Shown: positions 26,520 through 34,396, counted from the first letter of the stretch. The stretch is DNA of 37,157 nt from Candidatus Epulonipiscium sp. (GCA_012519385.1 JAAYQI010000180.1:1-37157); one strand, 5' to 3'. Numbers and translations: made by a program. The notes: generated by a model not told the origin, from the letters alone.

Positions 26520-27095
26520 ATGCAATTATTTGGAAAAAAGATTTTTTCTAGAAAAAGGATTTTGTATGCTATAGGAGTTCTTTTACTTGCAGGCATTGCC
26601 GTAACATTTGTTGCACCTGCGGCAAAAACCGTATTTCAAGTACATATTGCCAAGGCAGAACGGAAGTTGCCTATCTATTGTGTAGATACGCCAGAGCCGA
26701 AAGTAGCAATTAGCTTTGATGCAGCATGGGGAGCAGACGACACAGATGAATTATTAAGGATACTAGAGGAAAATGGTGTTAAAACCACTTTTTTTATGTG
26801 TGGATATTGGGTGGATGATTATCCTGAGGAGGTTAAAAAGATTGCAGAAGCAGGCCATGATTTAGGCAATCATTCTGCTACGCATCCTCATATGAGCCAG
26901 CTTTCCAAAGAGCAGATAAAAAAGGAATTGCTAGATACTCATAAAAAGGTATATGACCTTACGGGGTATGAAATGGATTTATTTAGACCGCCTTTTGGCG
27001 AATATGATAATAAGGTGATTGAAACTGCACGGGAAAATAACTATCATATAATTCAATGGGATGTTGATAGTCTAGAAACAAAAATAAACCCTTGA
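26520..27095 (+). pseudogene. sporulation-type polysaccharide deacetylase, interrupted by the prophage
   Basis: NodB-type deacetylase acting on peptidoglycan or another N-acetyl polymer, related to the PdaB group. An N-terminal membrane anchor (about 14-34) is followed by the catalytic domain: motif 1 SFDAAWGADD (Asp67; metal Asp about 73/74), motif 2 HSATH (His118 and His122), motif 3 RPPFGEYD (from Arg156) and motif 4 QWDVDS (Trp180). The ORF then stops at residue 191, before motif 5 with its catalytic histidine. The usual C-terminal 40-60 residues are missing. The stop lies seven bases from the end of the recombinase gene. As it stands the protein should be inactive. A good AAGGAGAAG precedes the ATG. 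The 3' half is expected beyond the right edge of the window, at the other end of the element. Confidence 0.85.
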
Positions 27096-27118
27096 GTTTA
27101 TGCTATTTCCAGACTATC
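27066..27118. other. candidate recombination (att) site at the element's left end
   Basis: GATAGTCTAGAAA (27066-27078) is repeated in inverted form as TTTCCAGACTATC (27106-27118) with one mismatch. A second inverted pair, TAAAC (27085-27089) and GTTTA (27096-27100), has nearly the same centre, at 27092. The left arm is inside the deacetylase reading frame and the right arm inside the last codons of the recombinase. A dyad of about 50 bases with a short core fits serine-recombinase attachment sites. The exact crossover base cannot be fixed without the other end. Confidence 0.5.
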
Positions 27119-28590
27119 TCGATTACTTGGTCAGATAGAATTACTTTATCTATCATCAGCTTTGCAAGATACTTTTTATCCTCAAACGAAAGGTTGTAAT
27201 AATCAAAATCGGGTAAAAAAGCTTTCTCTTTGTTTGCTTTGATTTCCGCAGAATGCATATTGATTAAGGCTAATTTTTCCTCATCAAGTTCTTTAATTCT
27301 TTTATTGATATAAGCCATGCTTGCCCCAGTGGCATCTTCAAGGCTGCTAATCAGATTATTGATTTTAACATCAATTTCCGCTATTTTCTTATCGTATTCT
27401 AATGTTTTAACCTTTGCTTCCTGAGGCGCAGCAACTGCATACTTTCTCTTTTCTTCAACTCTAGTTAAGATTTCTTTCTCTACGTATTCCTCCACATCTG
27501 CAACTCTATGTGTCTGTTTAAGGTCACACGCCTTATGCAGATACCTTCCACTGCAAGCAAAATACTTTATCTCGCCATCTTTTGTTACACCGTTCCGAAC
27601 AGAAAAAGAATACCCACAGTTTCCGCATTTAACAAAGCCTGTGAGCCAACTATGTTTACCTTTATGCAAGTTTTTAATCTGCTTATTTTCGTTTAATTTT
27701 TGTTGGCAATAAAGAAAAGTATCACTATCAATGATGCCATTATGATTAGCAATAGCAAGTAGGTGGTCTGTAACGTCTGAATATTTTCTTGTGTTTGCAC
27801 TTCTTTTTCCAACCAATACACAAGCCTTTTTGCCATCAAATTCTTCTGGCTCATTTGCTATAATAGCTTTTTTGCTTTTATAGTAATTGTAAATGCTTAT
27901 ATCTGCCTTCACATAGGTAGGGGATTTCAAAAGTGTTGCTAGTTTCACATTATCCCAATTCTTATTTGAAGTAGTTTTTATATTATGCTCAATTAAATAT
28001 CTTTGCACGTCTGCTAGTGATGTATTGGGGGAACTATAAAGCTCAAATATTTTACGCACATTCTCAATATCATCATTTTCTTTGTAGACTGACATTTTTG
28101 TACCGTTTACTACTTGCCTAACGATATCGTAGCCATAGGGTGCAGGGCCACCGCCTAATGCTCCTTTTTTTACCCTCGCATAGTAATTATCTCTTACACG
28201 TTCTGCAATGGTTTCTCTTTCTAACTGAGCAAAAACAATGATAATATAAAGCATAGCTTTACCCATAGGTGAAGAGGTATCAAATTTTTCTGTGGCAGAT
28301 ACGAAAGCTATCTTTTTTTCCTCAAGGGTATTTATAAAGTCGGCAAAGTCTACGATAGATCTGCTGATACGGTCAAGACGATATACAACTACCTTTGACA
28401 CATCCTCTGTTTCCAAATCCTCCATCATTTGTTCAAAAGCAGGGCGGTTTGTATTTTTACCACTATAGCCTTTATCTTGATAAACTTTGAAATCTTCCCC
28501 GTAAATTTCTCTTTTGGCATATTCAATTTGTGTTTCTATGGATATGCTATCTTTTTTATCAATAGATTGACGTGCGTATATGTAAATCAT
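27103..28590 (-). CDS. large serine recombinase
   Basis: Site-specific recombinase of 495 residues that integrates and excises the element. The N-terminal resolvase domain (1-145) has the nucleophile Ser9 in YARQS, the arginine block YRLDRISRS, and the E-helix LERETIAERVRDNYY. The 'recombinase' domain follows (about 150-300, with GGPAPYGYDIV). Next come a zinc ribbon (CGNCGYSF with a second pair C...C near ACSGRYLHKACD, about 325-365) and a coiled coil (about 385-450). All catalytic residues are present and the frame is intact. AAGGAGG precedes the ATG. Its 3' end touches the interrupted deacetylase, as is typical for such integrases. A directionality factor would be needed for excision. Confidence 0.95.
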   Translation of the reverse strand: MIYIYARQSIDKKDSISIETQIEYAKREIYGEDFKVYQDKGYSGKNTNRPAFEQMMEDLETEDVSKVVVYRLDRISRSIVDFADFINTLEEKKIAFVSATEKFDTSSPMGKAMLYIIIVFAQLERETIAERVRDNYYARVKKGALGGGPAPYGYDIVRQVVNGTKMSVYKENDDIENVRKIFELYSSPNTSLADVQRYLIEHNIKTTSNKNWDNVKLATLLKSPTYVKADISIYNYYKSKKAIIANEPEEFDGKKACVLVGKRSANTRKYSDVTDHLLAIANHNGIIDSDTFLYCQQKLNENKQIKNLHKGKHSWLTGFVKCGNCGYSFSVRNGVTKDGEIKYFACSGRYLHKACDLKQTHRVADVEEYVEKEILTRVEEKRKYAVAAPQEAKVKTLEYDKKIAEIDVKINNLISSLEDATGASMAYINKRIKELDEEKLALINMHSAEIKANKEKAFLPDFDYYNLSFEDKKYLAKLMIDKVILSDQVIEIVWK

Positions 28591-28673
28591 ACAATCCTCC
28601 TTAAACCCTGCTTGCTTGTAGTCCTTCCTGTTGATACAGGAGAGGCTTTTTATTATTTTACCAGGGCGGGTTT

Positions 28674-29000
28674 TTATTTTACTTTCTTCAGATGATTAAT
28701 ATCGTAACTATGCAGCTTGGTAACACCTTCTACAACATCGGTTTTTAGTTTAAGATATTCCACATCATCTTTAATGGCATCCAACTGTTGCAGTTTATCC
28801 GCATTTTGCATATGACCTTCCACAAGCAGCTGAATATTCTTGTTGGTTTCATTTTCGAGGGTCATTTTGATTTCCTTTACTTCCATTTTTAATTCTTTTA
28901 TTTCTTGGGTCAGTCTGGAATCTATGGTATCCATTTTGCCACTTAAAACATCGAACATATCTTTCATAGCGGATAATAATTCTTTTGATTCTTCTGTCAT
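28674..29000 (-). CDS. small coiled-coil protein, unknown function
   Basis: A 108-residue, highly charged, almost wholly helical protein. Heptad-like patterns run from about residue 15 to 95 (MDTIDSRLTQEIKELKMEV and on). It has no membrane segment. Similar small coiled-coil proteins often sit beside integrase or repressor genes in clostridial prophages, but their function is not known to me. ATGGAGG lies eight bases before the ATG. It is 83 bases upstream of the recombinase in the same direction, with a small hairpin between, so the two are probably co-transcribed. A role as recombination directionality factor is conceivable, not shown. Confidence 0.7.
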   Translation of the reverse strand: MTEESKELLSAMKDMFDVLSGKMDTIDSRLTQEIKELKMEVKEIKMTLENETNKNIQLLVEGHMQNADKLQQLDAIKDDVEYLKLKTDVVEGVTKLHSYDINHLKKVK

Positions 29001-29090
29001 AATAATACCTCCATGATTTTTCTTTTAGAGATTCATATTTTTAATATATCATAAAAAAACAAGAGGGTAAAGAAAGGTGCACTTAAATAA

Positions 29091-29692
29091 TTATTTTTGT
29101 TGTTGCCAATATGTATCAATAAACGGCTGAAATTGCTTTAGCACAGCTCTTTCCAATGGACTTGTATAAAACGCTCTCCGTTTATATAACTCATGCATGC
29201 GTTTTAATCGTAATTCTGCGGATACACGGGAGATATTGCATAATTTCATAATTTGTTCTACAGTAGTTATCCTTAACTCTTTTAGAACACAGGCAGGTGC
29301 TAAAAGGTCTCTGGCAAAAATATTTGCTTGAAATTCACAAATATCATCTTGATTGTCATACTCGGAGTTTCTGAACTTTATCTCATCCAGTGGATGGTTA
29401 AGAATACCATGGCCTAACTCATGCCCAAGGGTAAAACGCCTTCAACCTATATAATGAATTTTATCATTAATAAAAATATGTTTTTTATCATCAAGTTGAG
29501 TGATAAAACCATCCCCAGATTGAACATCTTCGTTGAATAGTTGTACTAGGCTGCAAGTGGAATATTTGTGCAATGGGAATCCCATTTTTTTGCTACACTT
29601 ACCATATTTATTGGCAAGGCTGTTATTCCGCACTCCAAAATAGTTCTCCAAGACGCATCACGAGCAATTTTATAATGCTCATAATAATTCAT
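29091..29692 (-). pseudogene. broken ImmA/IrrE-type metallopeptidase
   Basis: ImmA peptidases cleave phage repressors of the XRE type to start induction. The start MNYYEHYKIARDASWR at 29692 has GGAGG before it. After about 33 residues the frame shifts at a run of seven A (plus-strand T at 29585-29591). The second frame then runs to a TGA at 29442-29444. After it, in the same frame, come RRFTLGHELGHGILNHP with the zinc motif HELGH, and a normal C-terminus ending at 29091. So there are two separate lesions, one frameshift and one nonsense codon (probably a former CGA). The peptidase is very likely dead, which would leave the nearby repressor without its usual antagonist. Confidence 0.88.
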
Positions 29693-29697
29693 AAAAA

Positions 29698-29751
29698 AAC
29701 CTCCATACAATAAAATTTAGCTACATTTGTAAATTTTACTGTATGGAGGTT
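29698..29751 (-). terminator. 22-base-arm hairpin overlapping the immA ribosome binding site
   Basis: AACCTCCATACA plus ten AT bases (29698-29719) pairs with 29730-29751 with a single mismatch around a 10-base loop. On the minus strand the 3' arm contains GGAGG of the immA remnant and is followed by seven T. It can thus end transcripts from the upstream membrane-protein gene and also hide the ribosome binding site of immA. Confidence 0.75.
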
Positions 29752-29838
29752 AGGCATATCATTATGAAATGACTGGAAAATAATATGATTTTAGATTATA
29801 TAATAAAAAAGTGTAATATATTGTATAATTACAATTTA

Positions 29839-30414
29839 TTATTTTAAAAGACTAGGTAATATGTATAAATCCTTTACATAATCTCCAAATGAAGTTGCAG
29901 AAATAGTTCCATCAGCAACCTTATCAATTAAATCTTTATCCATTGTAAAACTTATTACCTTAGATTCTTCACCGTTTGTCATATCAGCAACAGCCCAATA
30001 CTGTATTTCATTATAAGCGTCACCACCACCAGTTCGCACATAATCCTCCATGTTTAAATAATTTTGTTTGATGGTTAAGTTATTTGTTCCAGATGGGCTT
30101 ATCTTTGCTTTGATAACAACTGTTCCTGTATCAGGGTTTGAATATAAAGATACTAATTCTCCATGTTTTAATTCCCAAGAATCTGTGGTGTTTTCTTCTT
30201 CAGTATCATCCGTAGTATTATTATCTTCATCTTTTGAGGTTTCTGAAGAAGTAATATCTGAATCTGTGCTTATTTCTTCTGTTTTTGATGTAGCTTTACT
30301 AGAGTCTTTTTTTGAATCGGATTTAGGACTACAGAAGCTAAAAATGATAATAACCCATAATACTAGAACTAAAAATTGCAGTTTTTTCGGTGCTTGTTTT
30401 TCTTTTTTTGCCAT
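29839..30414 (-). CDS. membrane-anchored protein with acidic Ser/Thr/Asp/Glu linker
   Basis: A 191-residue protein of unknown function. A basic start is followed by one membrane helix (about 12-31), a low-complexity linker rich in Ser, Thr, Asp and Glu (about 32-78), and an outer beta-rich domain (about 80-191) that may resemble a small Ig-like or DUF5067-type fold. The FSFC before SPKSD is not a good lipobox, so a membrane anchor is more likely than a lipoprotein. It lies between the repressor and immA in the lysogeny block, where phages often carry superinfection-exclusion or other lysogen-expressed surface proteins; that role is a guess. Confidence 0.65.
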   Translation of the reverse strand: MAKKEKQAPKKLQFLVLVLWVIIIFSFCSPKSDSKKDSSKATSKTEEISTDSDITSSETSKDEDNNTTDDTEEENTTDSWELKHGELVSLYSNPDTGTVVIKAKISPSGTNNLTIKQNYLNMEDYVRTGGGDAYNEIQYWAVADMTNGEESKVISFTMDKDLIDKVADGTISATSFGDYVKDLYILPSLLK

Positions 30415-30547
30415 AAAATATCCTCCAAAGTTATAGATTATTTATATTTTGATAATTATATCATAAAATCTGTGGTAATTCAAATTTTATGTCACAATTC
30501 AATAAAAAAAGCAGCAAAGCAATTTATATTGTCAATGCTGCTTTTTT

Positions 30548-31081
30548 TTATATATCCATATCATCAGAATCATCTTTTAAGGCATCTTCTTTGGCAGCCT
30601 TGATTAGGGCATCCTTATCCACAGTAGTTTCTATTAAGCCGCCTCTGCCTGTTAATTTTAAAGTATATAAATTGCTTTGTGTATCTTCTTTCTGTTGGCT
30701 TGCATGAGATTGTTTCATAGCATAATTTTGTGCCACGTCTTTTAGATAATTTGACAATACTTTCATATCTTCCAAATCCATTTTTACCAGAGTCTCCAAA
30801 CAGGATTTTACAAAATCATCTATTTGATATTGTTCTGCTAGCTTATCAATGAGGGATTTCTCATCTTTCCGAAACATTTCCCCTGTGCCGTTACAAAGCC
30901 ATTCTTCATTTACATTAAACTTTTCGCAAATATCAATTATAGTACGTCTGGATAAATTTCTCTTTCCGTTTTCTATTAAAGAAACTGAATTTCTTTGAAG
31001 ATTTAATTTATTAGCAAATTCATTTTGACTTAAATCTAATGCTTCTCTTAATTCTTTAAGACGATTATTCACTTTTCGCAC
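30548..31081 (-). CDS. XRE-family phage repressor
   Basis: A 177-residue DNA-binding protein. Residues about 6-62 form the Cro/C1-type helix-turn-helix (LSQNEFANKLNLQRNSVSLIENG). The following FNVNEEWLCNGTGEMF is typical of clostridial phage repressors. The C-terminus is acidic and lacks a LexA-type self-cleaving peptidase, so induction would normally rely on ImmA, which is broken here. It is the first gene of the leftward block, facing rightward early genes across a 148-base control region. Its frame is intact. Confidence 0.92.
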   Translation of the reverse strand: MRKVNNRLKELREALDLSQNEFANKLNLQRNSVSLIENGKRNLSRRTIIDICEKFNVNEEWLCNGTGEMFRKDEKSLIDKLAEQYQIDDFVKSCLETLVKMDLEDMKVLSNYLKDVAQNYAMKQSHASQQKEDTQSNLYTLKLTGRGGLIETTVDKDALIKAAKEDALKDDSDDMDI

Positions 31082-31092
31082 CTCCTATATTC

Positions 31093-31121
31093 AATATAGA
31101 GTATAAATGATTACAAGTCAA
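31093..31121 (-). promoter_or_regulatory. promoter of the repressor gene
   Basis: On the minus strand TTGACT (31121-31116), 17 bases, TATATT (31098-31093), just before the GGAGG of the repressor gene. The same intergenic region carries repeated TTGATA-like words (near 31152 and 31183) that could be operators for a divergent early promoter, but no clear symmetric operator stands out. Confidence 0.6.
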
Positions 31122-31229
31122 CAACGAAATTAAAAAATATTTAATATTTATGTTGATAAATCACCTTCGAAATGATATTGTTTTGATAACAAGTAATACA
31201 TAATGTTATTGCAAATAGGAGGGGATTCT

Positions 31230-31400
31230 ATGAAAGTAAATATGATAGAGCAAGGGAATCAATTCATTAATGAATTGCAGGAAAAAGAAAAAATTCTCCA
31301 TGAATGCATAGAGAATCAAAAGAAACTGCCGTTACAAGAGCAATTAAAGTTTTTATACATGGCAGAAGGTGTGGCGTTGGTGGTTAGCAGAGGGGCATAA
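31230..31400 (+). CDS. small phage early protein, unknown
   Basis: A 56-residue, mostly helical, charged protein (KVNMIEQGNQFINELQEKEK). The ATG at 31230 has AGGAGGGG before it. It is the first rightward gene after the repressor. Its stop is followed by the next small gene after 27 bases. I recognise no family. Confidence 0.65.
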   Translation: MKVNMIEQGNQFINELQEKEKILHECIENQKKLPLQEQLKFLYMAEGVALVVSRGA

Positions 31401-31427
31401 ATGGATGTAGTAAAAAGGAGGGATAAC

Positions 31428-31634
31428 ATGAGCAAGAAGATGGAAAGTGTTATCAACACAAGTTTAGAGGTTTTGGAGATTTACGCAAGTAGGATTTTAG
31501 AGAAAGCAAAAGAGAATACAGAAGATTCTACTGATATGGAAAAGAATCTTCGTATTCTCAATGTAATTGGTTGCGATATGGAACGGTTACAACGATTGCA
31601 GCTTAAACAATTTTCAAGCTATTTTGAGGATTAG
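31428..31634 (+). CDS. small phage early protein, unknown
   Basis: A 68-residue, helical, charged protein. ATG 31428 has AAAGGAGGG before it. A longer reading from 31401 is in frame, but its ATG lacks a binding site. Its stop overlaps by four bases the end of a leftward small gene. Confidence 0.65.
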   Translation: MSKKMESVINTSLEVLEIYASRILEKAKENTEDSTDMEKNLRILNVIGCDMERLQRLQLKQFSSYFED

Positions 31635-31867
31635 CCTATACGCTTCCATTCGTAAATATCTGTAGGTACATGAAGTTGATACTCTGTATCAGTGCAGTGC
31701 TTATCCCACTCATAACATCCAGTGGAAAAGGTATATACATCATCAGCGGCGGCAATCGCTGATTGATAGCTGCCATAAAGCACTTCATTGATAACTATTG
31801 AGTACCTAGCATTTAAAGTTTTGACAATATAAATATTACCTATTGGACTTTGATAAATCCATTTAAT
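31631..31867 (-). CDS. small mobile-element protein, probable AUU start
   Basis: An ORF of 78 codons on the minus strand that would be missed by ATG/GTG/TTG searches. It reads KWIYQSPIGNIYIVK near the start, then SAIAAADDVYTFSTGCYEW, and ends IYEWKRIG. This pattern (SPIG..., AADDVY..TGCYEWD, a late EW) resembles small proteins of unknown function in clostridial plasmids and prophages. AGGAGGG lies seven bases before ATT at 31865-31867. An ATG at that place may have mutated to ATT, or AUU may be used at low rate. Confidence 0.5.
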   Translation of the reverse strand: MKWIYQSPIGNIYIVKTLNARYSIVINEVLYGSYQSAIAAADDVYTFSTGCYEWDKHCTDTEYQLHVPTDIYEWKRIG

Positions 31868-31921
31868 AAAAATCCCTCCTTTCTGTCACAGCCTGTATTT
31901 ACCAGTATAGGAGTTCTTAAA

Positions 31922-32038
31922 ATGAAATGCAATGTAACTAATTCGACAAATATACGGTGTGTTAGAAATAGGATGAACTGTAGAAATATGTACAACCAGT
32001 GCTTGAATATATATTTATTGGAGGTGAGGCCGTCATGA
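31922..32038 (+). CDS. tiny cysteine-containing phage protein
   Basis: A 38-residue ORF (MKCNVTNSTNIRCVRNRMNC and on) with four cysteines that could bind zinc. TAGGAG is placed before its ATG. Its TGA overlaps the start codon of the next gene as ATGA, a coupling that supports both being real. The family is not known. Confidence 0.5.
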   Translation: MKCNVTNSTNIRCVRNRMNCRNMYNQCLNIYLLEVRPS

Positions 32039-32193
32039 CAAAAGTATATACAGTAATTTGCCGTGAACCAGAAAACAAGAGCCCCCAAGAGGAACAACGT
32101 CTTTTGAGGGAGCTTGCAGCATTTGATTATCGTTTAAGAAAACGTCAAGCAGAAGAGTTGGAGGCACAAAAAAAGCAAAATGCGAAAAAATAA
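32035..32193 (+). CDS. small basic helical phage protein
   Basis: A 52-residue protein with a short beta-like start (TKVYTVICREPE) and a highly charged helix rich in Arg, Glu and Lys. ATG at 32035 has GGAGGTGAGG upstream and overlaps the preceding stop. No known family is recognised. Confidence 0.6.
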   Translation: MTKVYTVICREPENKSPQEEQRLLRELAAFDYRLRKRQAEELEAQKKQNAKK

Positions 32194-32240
32194 TCAAGCC
32201 CCATCTGGGGCCTTGTTGGTTGGACAAGCTATGGAGAAAT

Positions 32241-32275
32241 AAAAAAGTCCTTCGGGAGGGCAATCCCAAAAGGAC
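32241..32275 (-). terminator. leftward-oriented terminator-like hairpin
   Basis: GTCCTT (32247-32252) pairs with AAGGAC (32270-32275), with GGGA/TCCC inside. On the minus strand it runs into six T residues. There is no leftward gene just upstream of it, so it may block antisense transcription or be a leftover. Confidence 0.45.
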
Positions 32276-32349
32276 AGATAACAAAAACTACTTTCGTTAA
32301 TGATAGCATAACTGCTATTTTAAATCAATTAAAAAAGGAGGAGAACAGT

Positions 32350-32502
32350 ATGGCACAAAACAAAATATATTTGACCTATCCTGCTTGGCAGGGGGAGCAG
32401 TAGCGGAACAAATATAACATAAATAACATACCATTTAGATTAGCACTTATGAAAAATGGGGAAATAAAAGAACCTTTTTGTATAGCATCGACAGAATGGT
32501 AG
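32350..32502 (+). pseudogene. decayed short ORF with amber stop
   Basis: ATG at 32350 with AAGGAGGAG before it opens a frame (MAQNKIYLTYPAWQ) that meets TAG at 32401 and then continues open for 32 more codons to TAG at 32500. It could be the remnant start of the replication gene region; homology is not recognised. The rest of the interval 32194-32568 holds only hairpins. Confidence 0.35.
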
Positions 32503-32568
32503 TTAAATATTAGGGTTGATTATTTGGTTGGTGCGAGTGATATTAGAAATCCTTACGAACAGGGGTGA

Positions 32569-32976
32569 CTTTATGAAAATAAAGAAGAAACATATATATG
32601 CTCTTCTGACGAAGAGCGAGAGCCAGAATTAAGTTCTATCGAAAAGAAAAAACTGCTCAATAAGTATTTTGAAAAGTTTTATAAGGCATACCCAAAGAAA
32701 CGTGCAAAAGATAAAGCGGAAAAGGCATTTATGAAATTAAAGCCAGATATTGATTTCTTGGAAAAGGTATTAGCAAGCCTTGAGGTACAAAAGAGAAGTG
32801 CAGACTGGCAAAAAGACGGAGGGCAGTATATTCCATATCCTGCAAGTTGGTTAAATGCAGGATGTTGGGATGATGAGGTAGTGGTAAGTGTATCACATCC
32901 CCCCAATACAGAACTTCCACCAGGGGTTTCATCCATGGAGGAATGGGAAAGGATAAAGGCGGAAAGGATGAGGTAA
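32569..32976 (+). pseudogene. 5'-truncated phage replication initiator (replisome organizer-like)
   Basis: The frame is open from just after a TGA at 32566 to a stop at 32974. It encodes the C-terminal part typical of phage replication proteins: FEKFYKAYPKKRAKDKAEKAF, then DWQKDGGQYIPYPASWLN and GCWDDE. In clostridial phages this follows an N-terminal winged-helix domain of over 100 residues, absent here. No usable start lies before the conserved part; the first in-frame ATG (32731) is inside it. It is immediately followed (TAA-ATG) by the primase gene. Confidence 0.7.
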
Positions 32977-33936
32977 ATGTTTTATGAGTTGAAACAGTCA
33001 GATATCTTTGACTTTGCTAATACATTTCAGACACAAAAAAAGCAAAAAGGGGATGAGCTCTTTTTTGAGCGTTGCCCATACTGCAATGGTGGAAATCACG
33101 ATAAAAACACTTTTAGCATTAATCTGGTCAATGGCACTTTTAAATGCTTTCGTGCTTCCTGCGATAAACAGGGGCATTTTGTGGAGCTTGCCAGAGACTT
33201 TCAATTTCCTTTGGATTTTGGAGAGATAAAGGAATACCGCCAACTGCCTCAGAAGCCTATTATCACAAGGCCAAAAGCGATTGAATACTTAAAAAGCCGT
33301 GGCATCAGTGAGCAAATTGCAAAAAAGTATGGAATTACTACCCGTACCGATAACGATAATATTTTGGTATTCCCTTTCCATGATGAAAACAATATCCGTC
33401 AATTCATCAAATATCGACATATAAAGTACAACGGAAATGGCAACAAGGAATGGTGCGAAAAAGATACAAAGCCTATTCTTTTTGGTATGGCACAATGCGA
33501 AAATTTTGATACCCTTGTCATTACCGAAGGGCAAATAGATAGTTTAACGGTTGCGGAATGCGGTATCCCTAATGCCGTATCCGTACCTACAGGGGCGAAT
33601 GGATTTACCTGGTACCGCCATGTGAGAGAATGGATAGATAAGTTTCAAGAAGTGATTGTATTTGGAGACTGCGAAAAAGGGAAAATCACATTGGTGGAAG
33701 AACTGCAAAACAGACTAACGCAAAAAGTGAAAGTTGTGCAGATGCAGGACTACTTAGGTGAAAAGGATGCCAATGCAATACTGCAAAAGTACGGCAAGCA
33801 GGCTGTTATAAAAGCAGTGCAGAATGCAAAGATACCTGTGATAAAAAATATTAAGGAACTGGCAGAGGTAAAAGCTATAGATATTAATCTTTTGCCTAAA
33901 ATCAAAACCAACATCAAGGAAATTGACCGATTATAG
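32977..33936 (+). CDS. phage primase, helicase half lost
   Basis: DNA primase with a CHC2-type zinc finger at the N-terminus (ERCPYCNGGNHDKNTFSIN and FKCFRASCDKQG, about 30-65) and a TOPRIM domain (about 170-265: LVITEGQIDSLTVAE with the catalytic Glu, VIVFGDCEKG for the metal-binding acids). It ends at residue 319 with IKTNIKEIDRL. In related phage proteins this stretch leads straight into a RecA-like helicase (Twinkle-type primase-helicase), so this protein looks cut at the domain border. The next gene overlaps the truncated end. The primase domain itself is complete. Confidence 0.85.
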   Translation: MFYELKQSDIFDFANTFQTQKKQKGDELFFERCPYCNGGNHDKNTFSINLVNGTFKCFRASCDKQGHFVELARDFQFPLDFGEIKEYRQLPQKPIITRPKAIEYLKSRGISEQIAKKYGITTRTDNDNILVFPFHDENNIRQFIKYRHIKYNGNGNKEWCEKDTKPILFGMAQCENFDTLVITEGQIDSLTVAECGIPNAVSVPTGANGFTWYRHVREWIDKFQEVIVFGDCEKGKITLVEELQNRLTQKVKVVQMQDYLGEKDANAILQKYGKQAVIKAVQNAKIPVIKNIKELAEVKAIDINLLPKIKTNIKEIDRL

Positions 33937-34396
33937 AGATTTGAATCAGCTAAACTGGCTATATAAAAAGCTGGCTTTACACGAAGTACAACGAGATGAA
34001 ATAATAAACGATATGAACCAATCCAATATATCTTTTGAGGATACTATGAAAAGTGTATCCTATGACAAACCCATAGTGCAAACAAGTGGCGTATGTGGCC
34101 TTGAGAAAATAATTGATTTTGAATATGAAAAATTGCAAAAGGAACTAGATAGTATCAATAAAAAAATTGCTGATACTAAAACTGATATACGGCTTTTGGA
34201 AGAAAAGACAGCTAAGTTAAGCCATTTTATTAAATTACTAAGTGAAGAAGCTCAAATGTTTTTGGAGTTGTACTACCATAAGAAAAAGAAATCATATGTT
34301 GCTATTGGGTTGGAACTTAATGTGTCTCATAGTACGGTAGGAAGATTAAAAAAGGAAATTTTGCAACAGGTAGAATTATTTTTAAGTTATAGTTGA
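33923..34396 (+). CDS. sigma-70-like phage late regulator
   Basis: A 157-residue helical protein. The C-terminus has a region-4-like helix-turn-helix (YVAIGLELNVSHSTVGRLKKEI), typical of sigma-like or ArpU-like regulators that switch on phage late genes. The N-terminus YRDLNQLNWLYKKLALHE and the central QTSGVCGLEKII are seen in clostridial phage members. The only start is TTG at 33923, inside the truncated primase gene and poorly spaced from AAGGAA. The original start codon was probably lost in the deletion that removed the helicase. Confidence 0.75.
   Translation: MTDYRDLNQLNWLYKKLALHEVQRDEIINDMNQSNISFEDTMKSVSYDKPIVQTSGVCGLEKIIDFEYEKLQKELDSINKKIADTKTDIRLLEEKTAKLSHFIKLLSEEAQMFLELYYHKKKKSYVAIGLELNVSHSTVGRLKKEILQQVELFLSYS

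Noticed and set aside
26520-27095. Deacetylase ending by a simple frameshift or sequencing error
   Set aside because: None of the three frames after 27095 continues with motif 5; the following bases are the antisense of a complete recombinase gene, so an insertion explains the end better.
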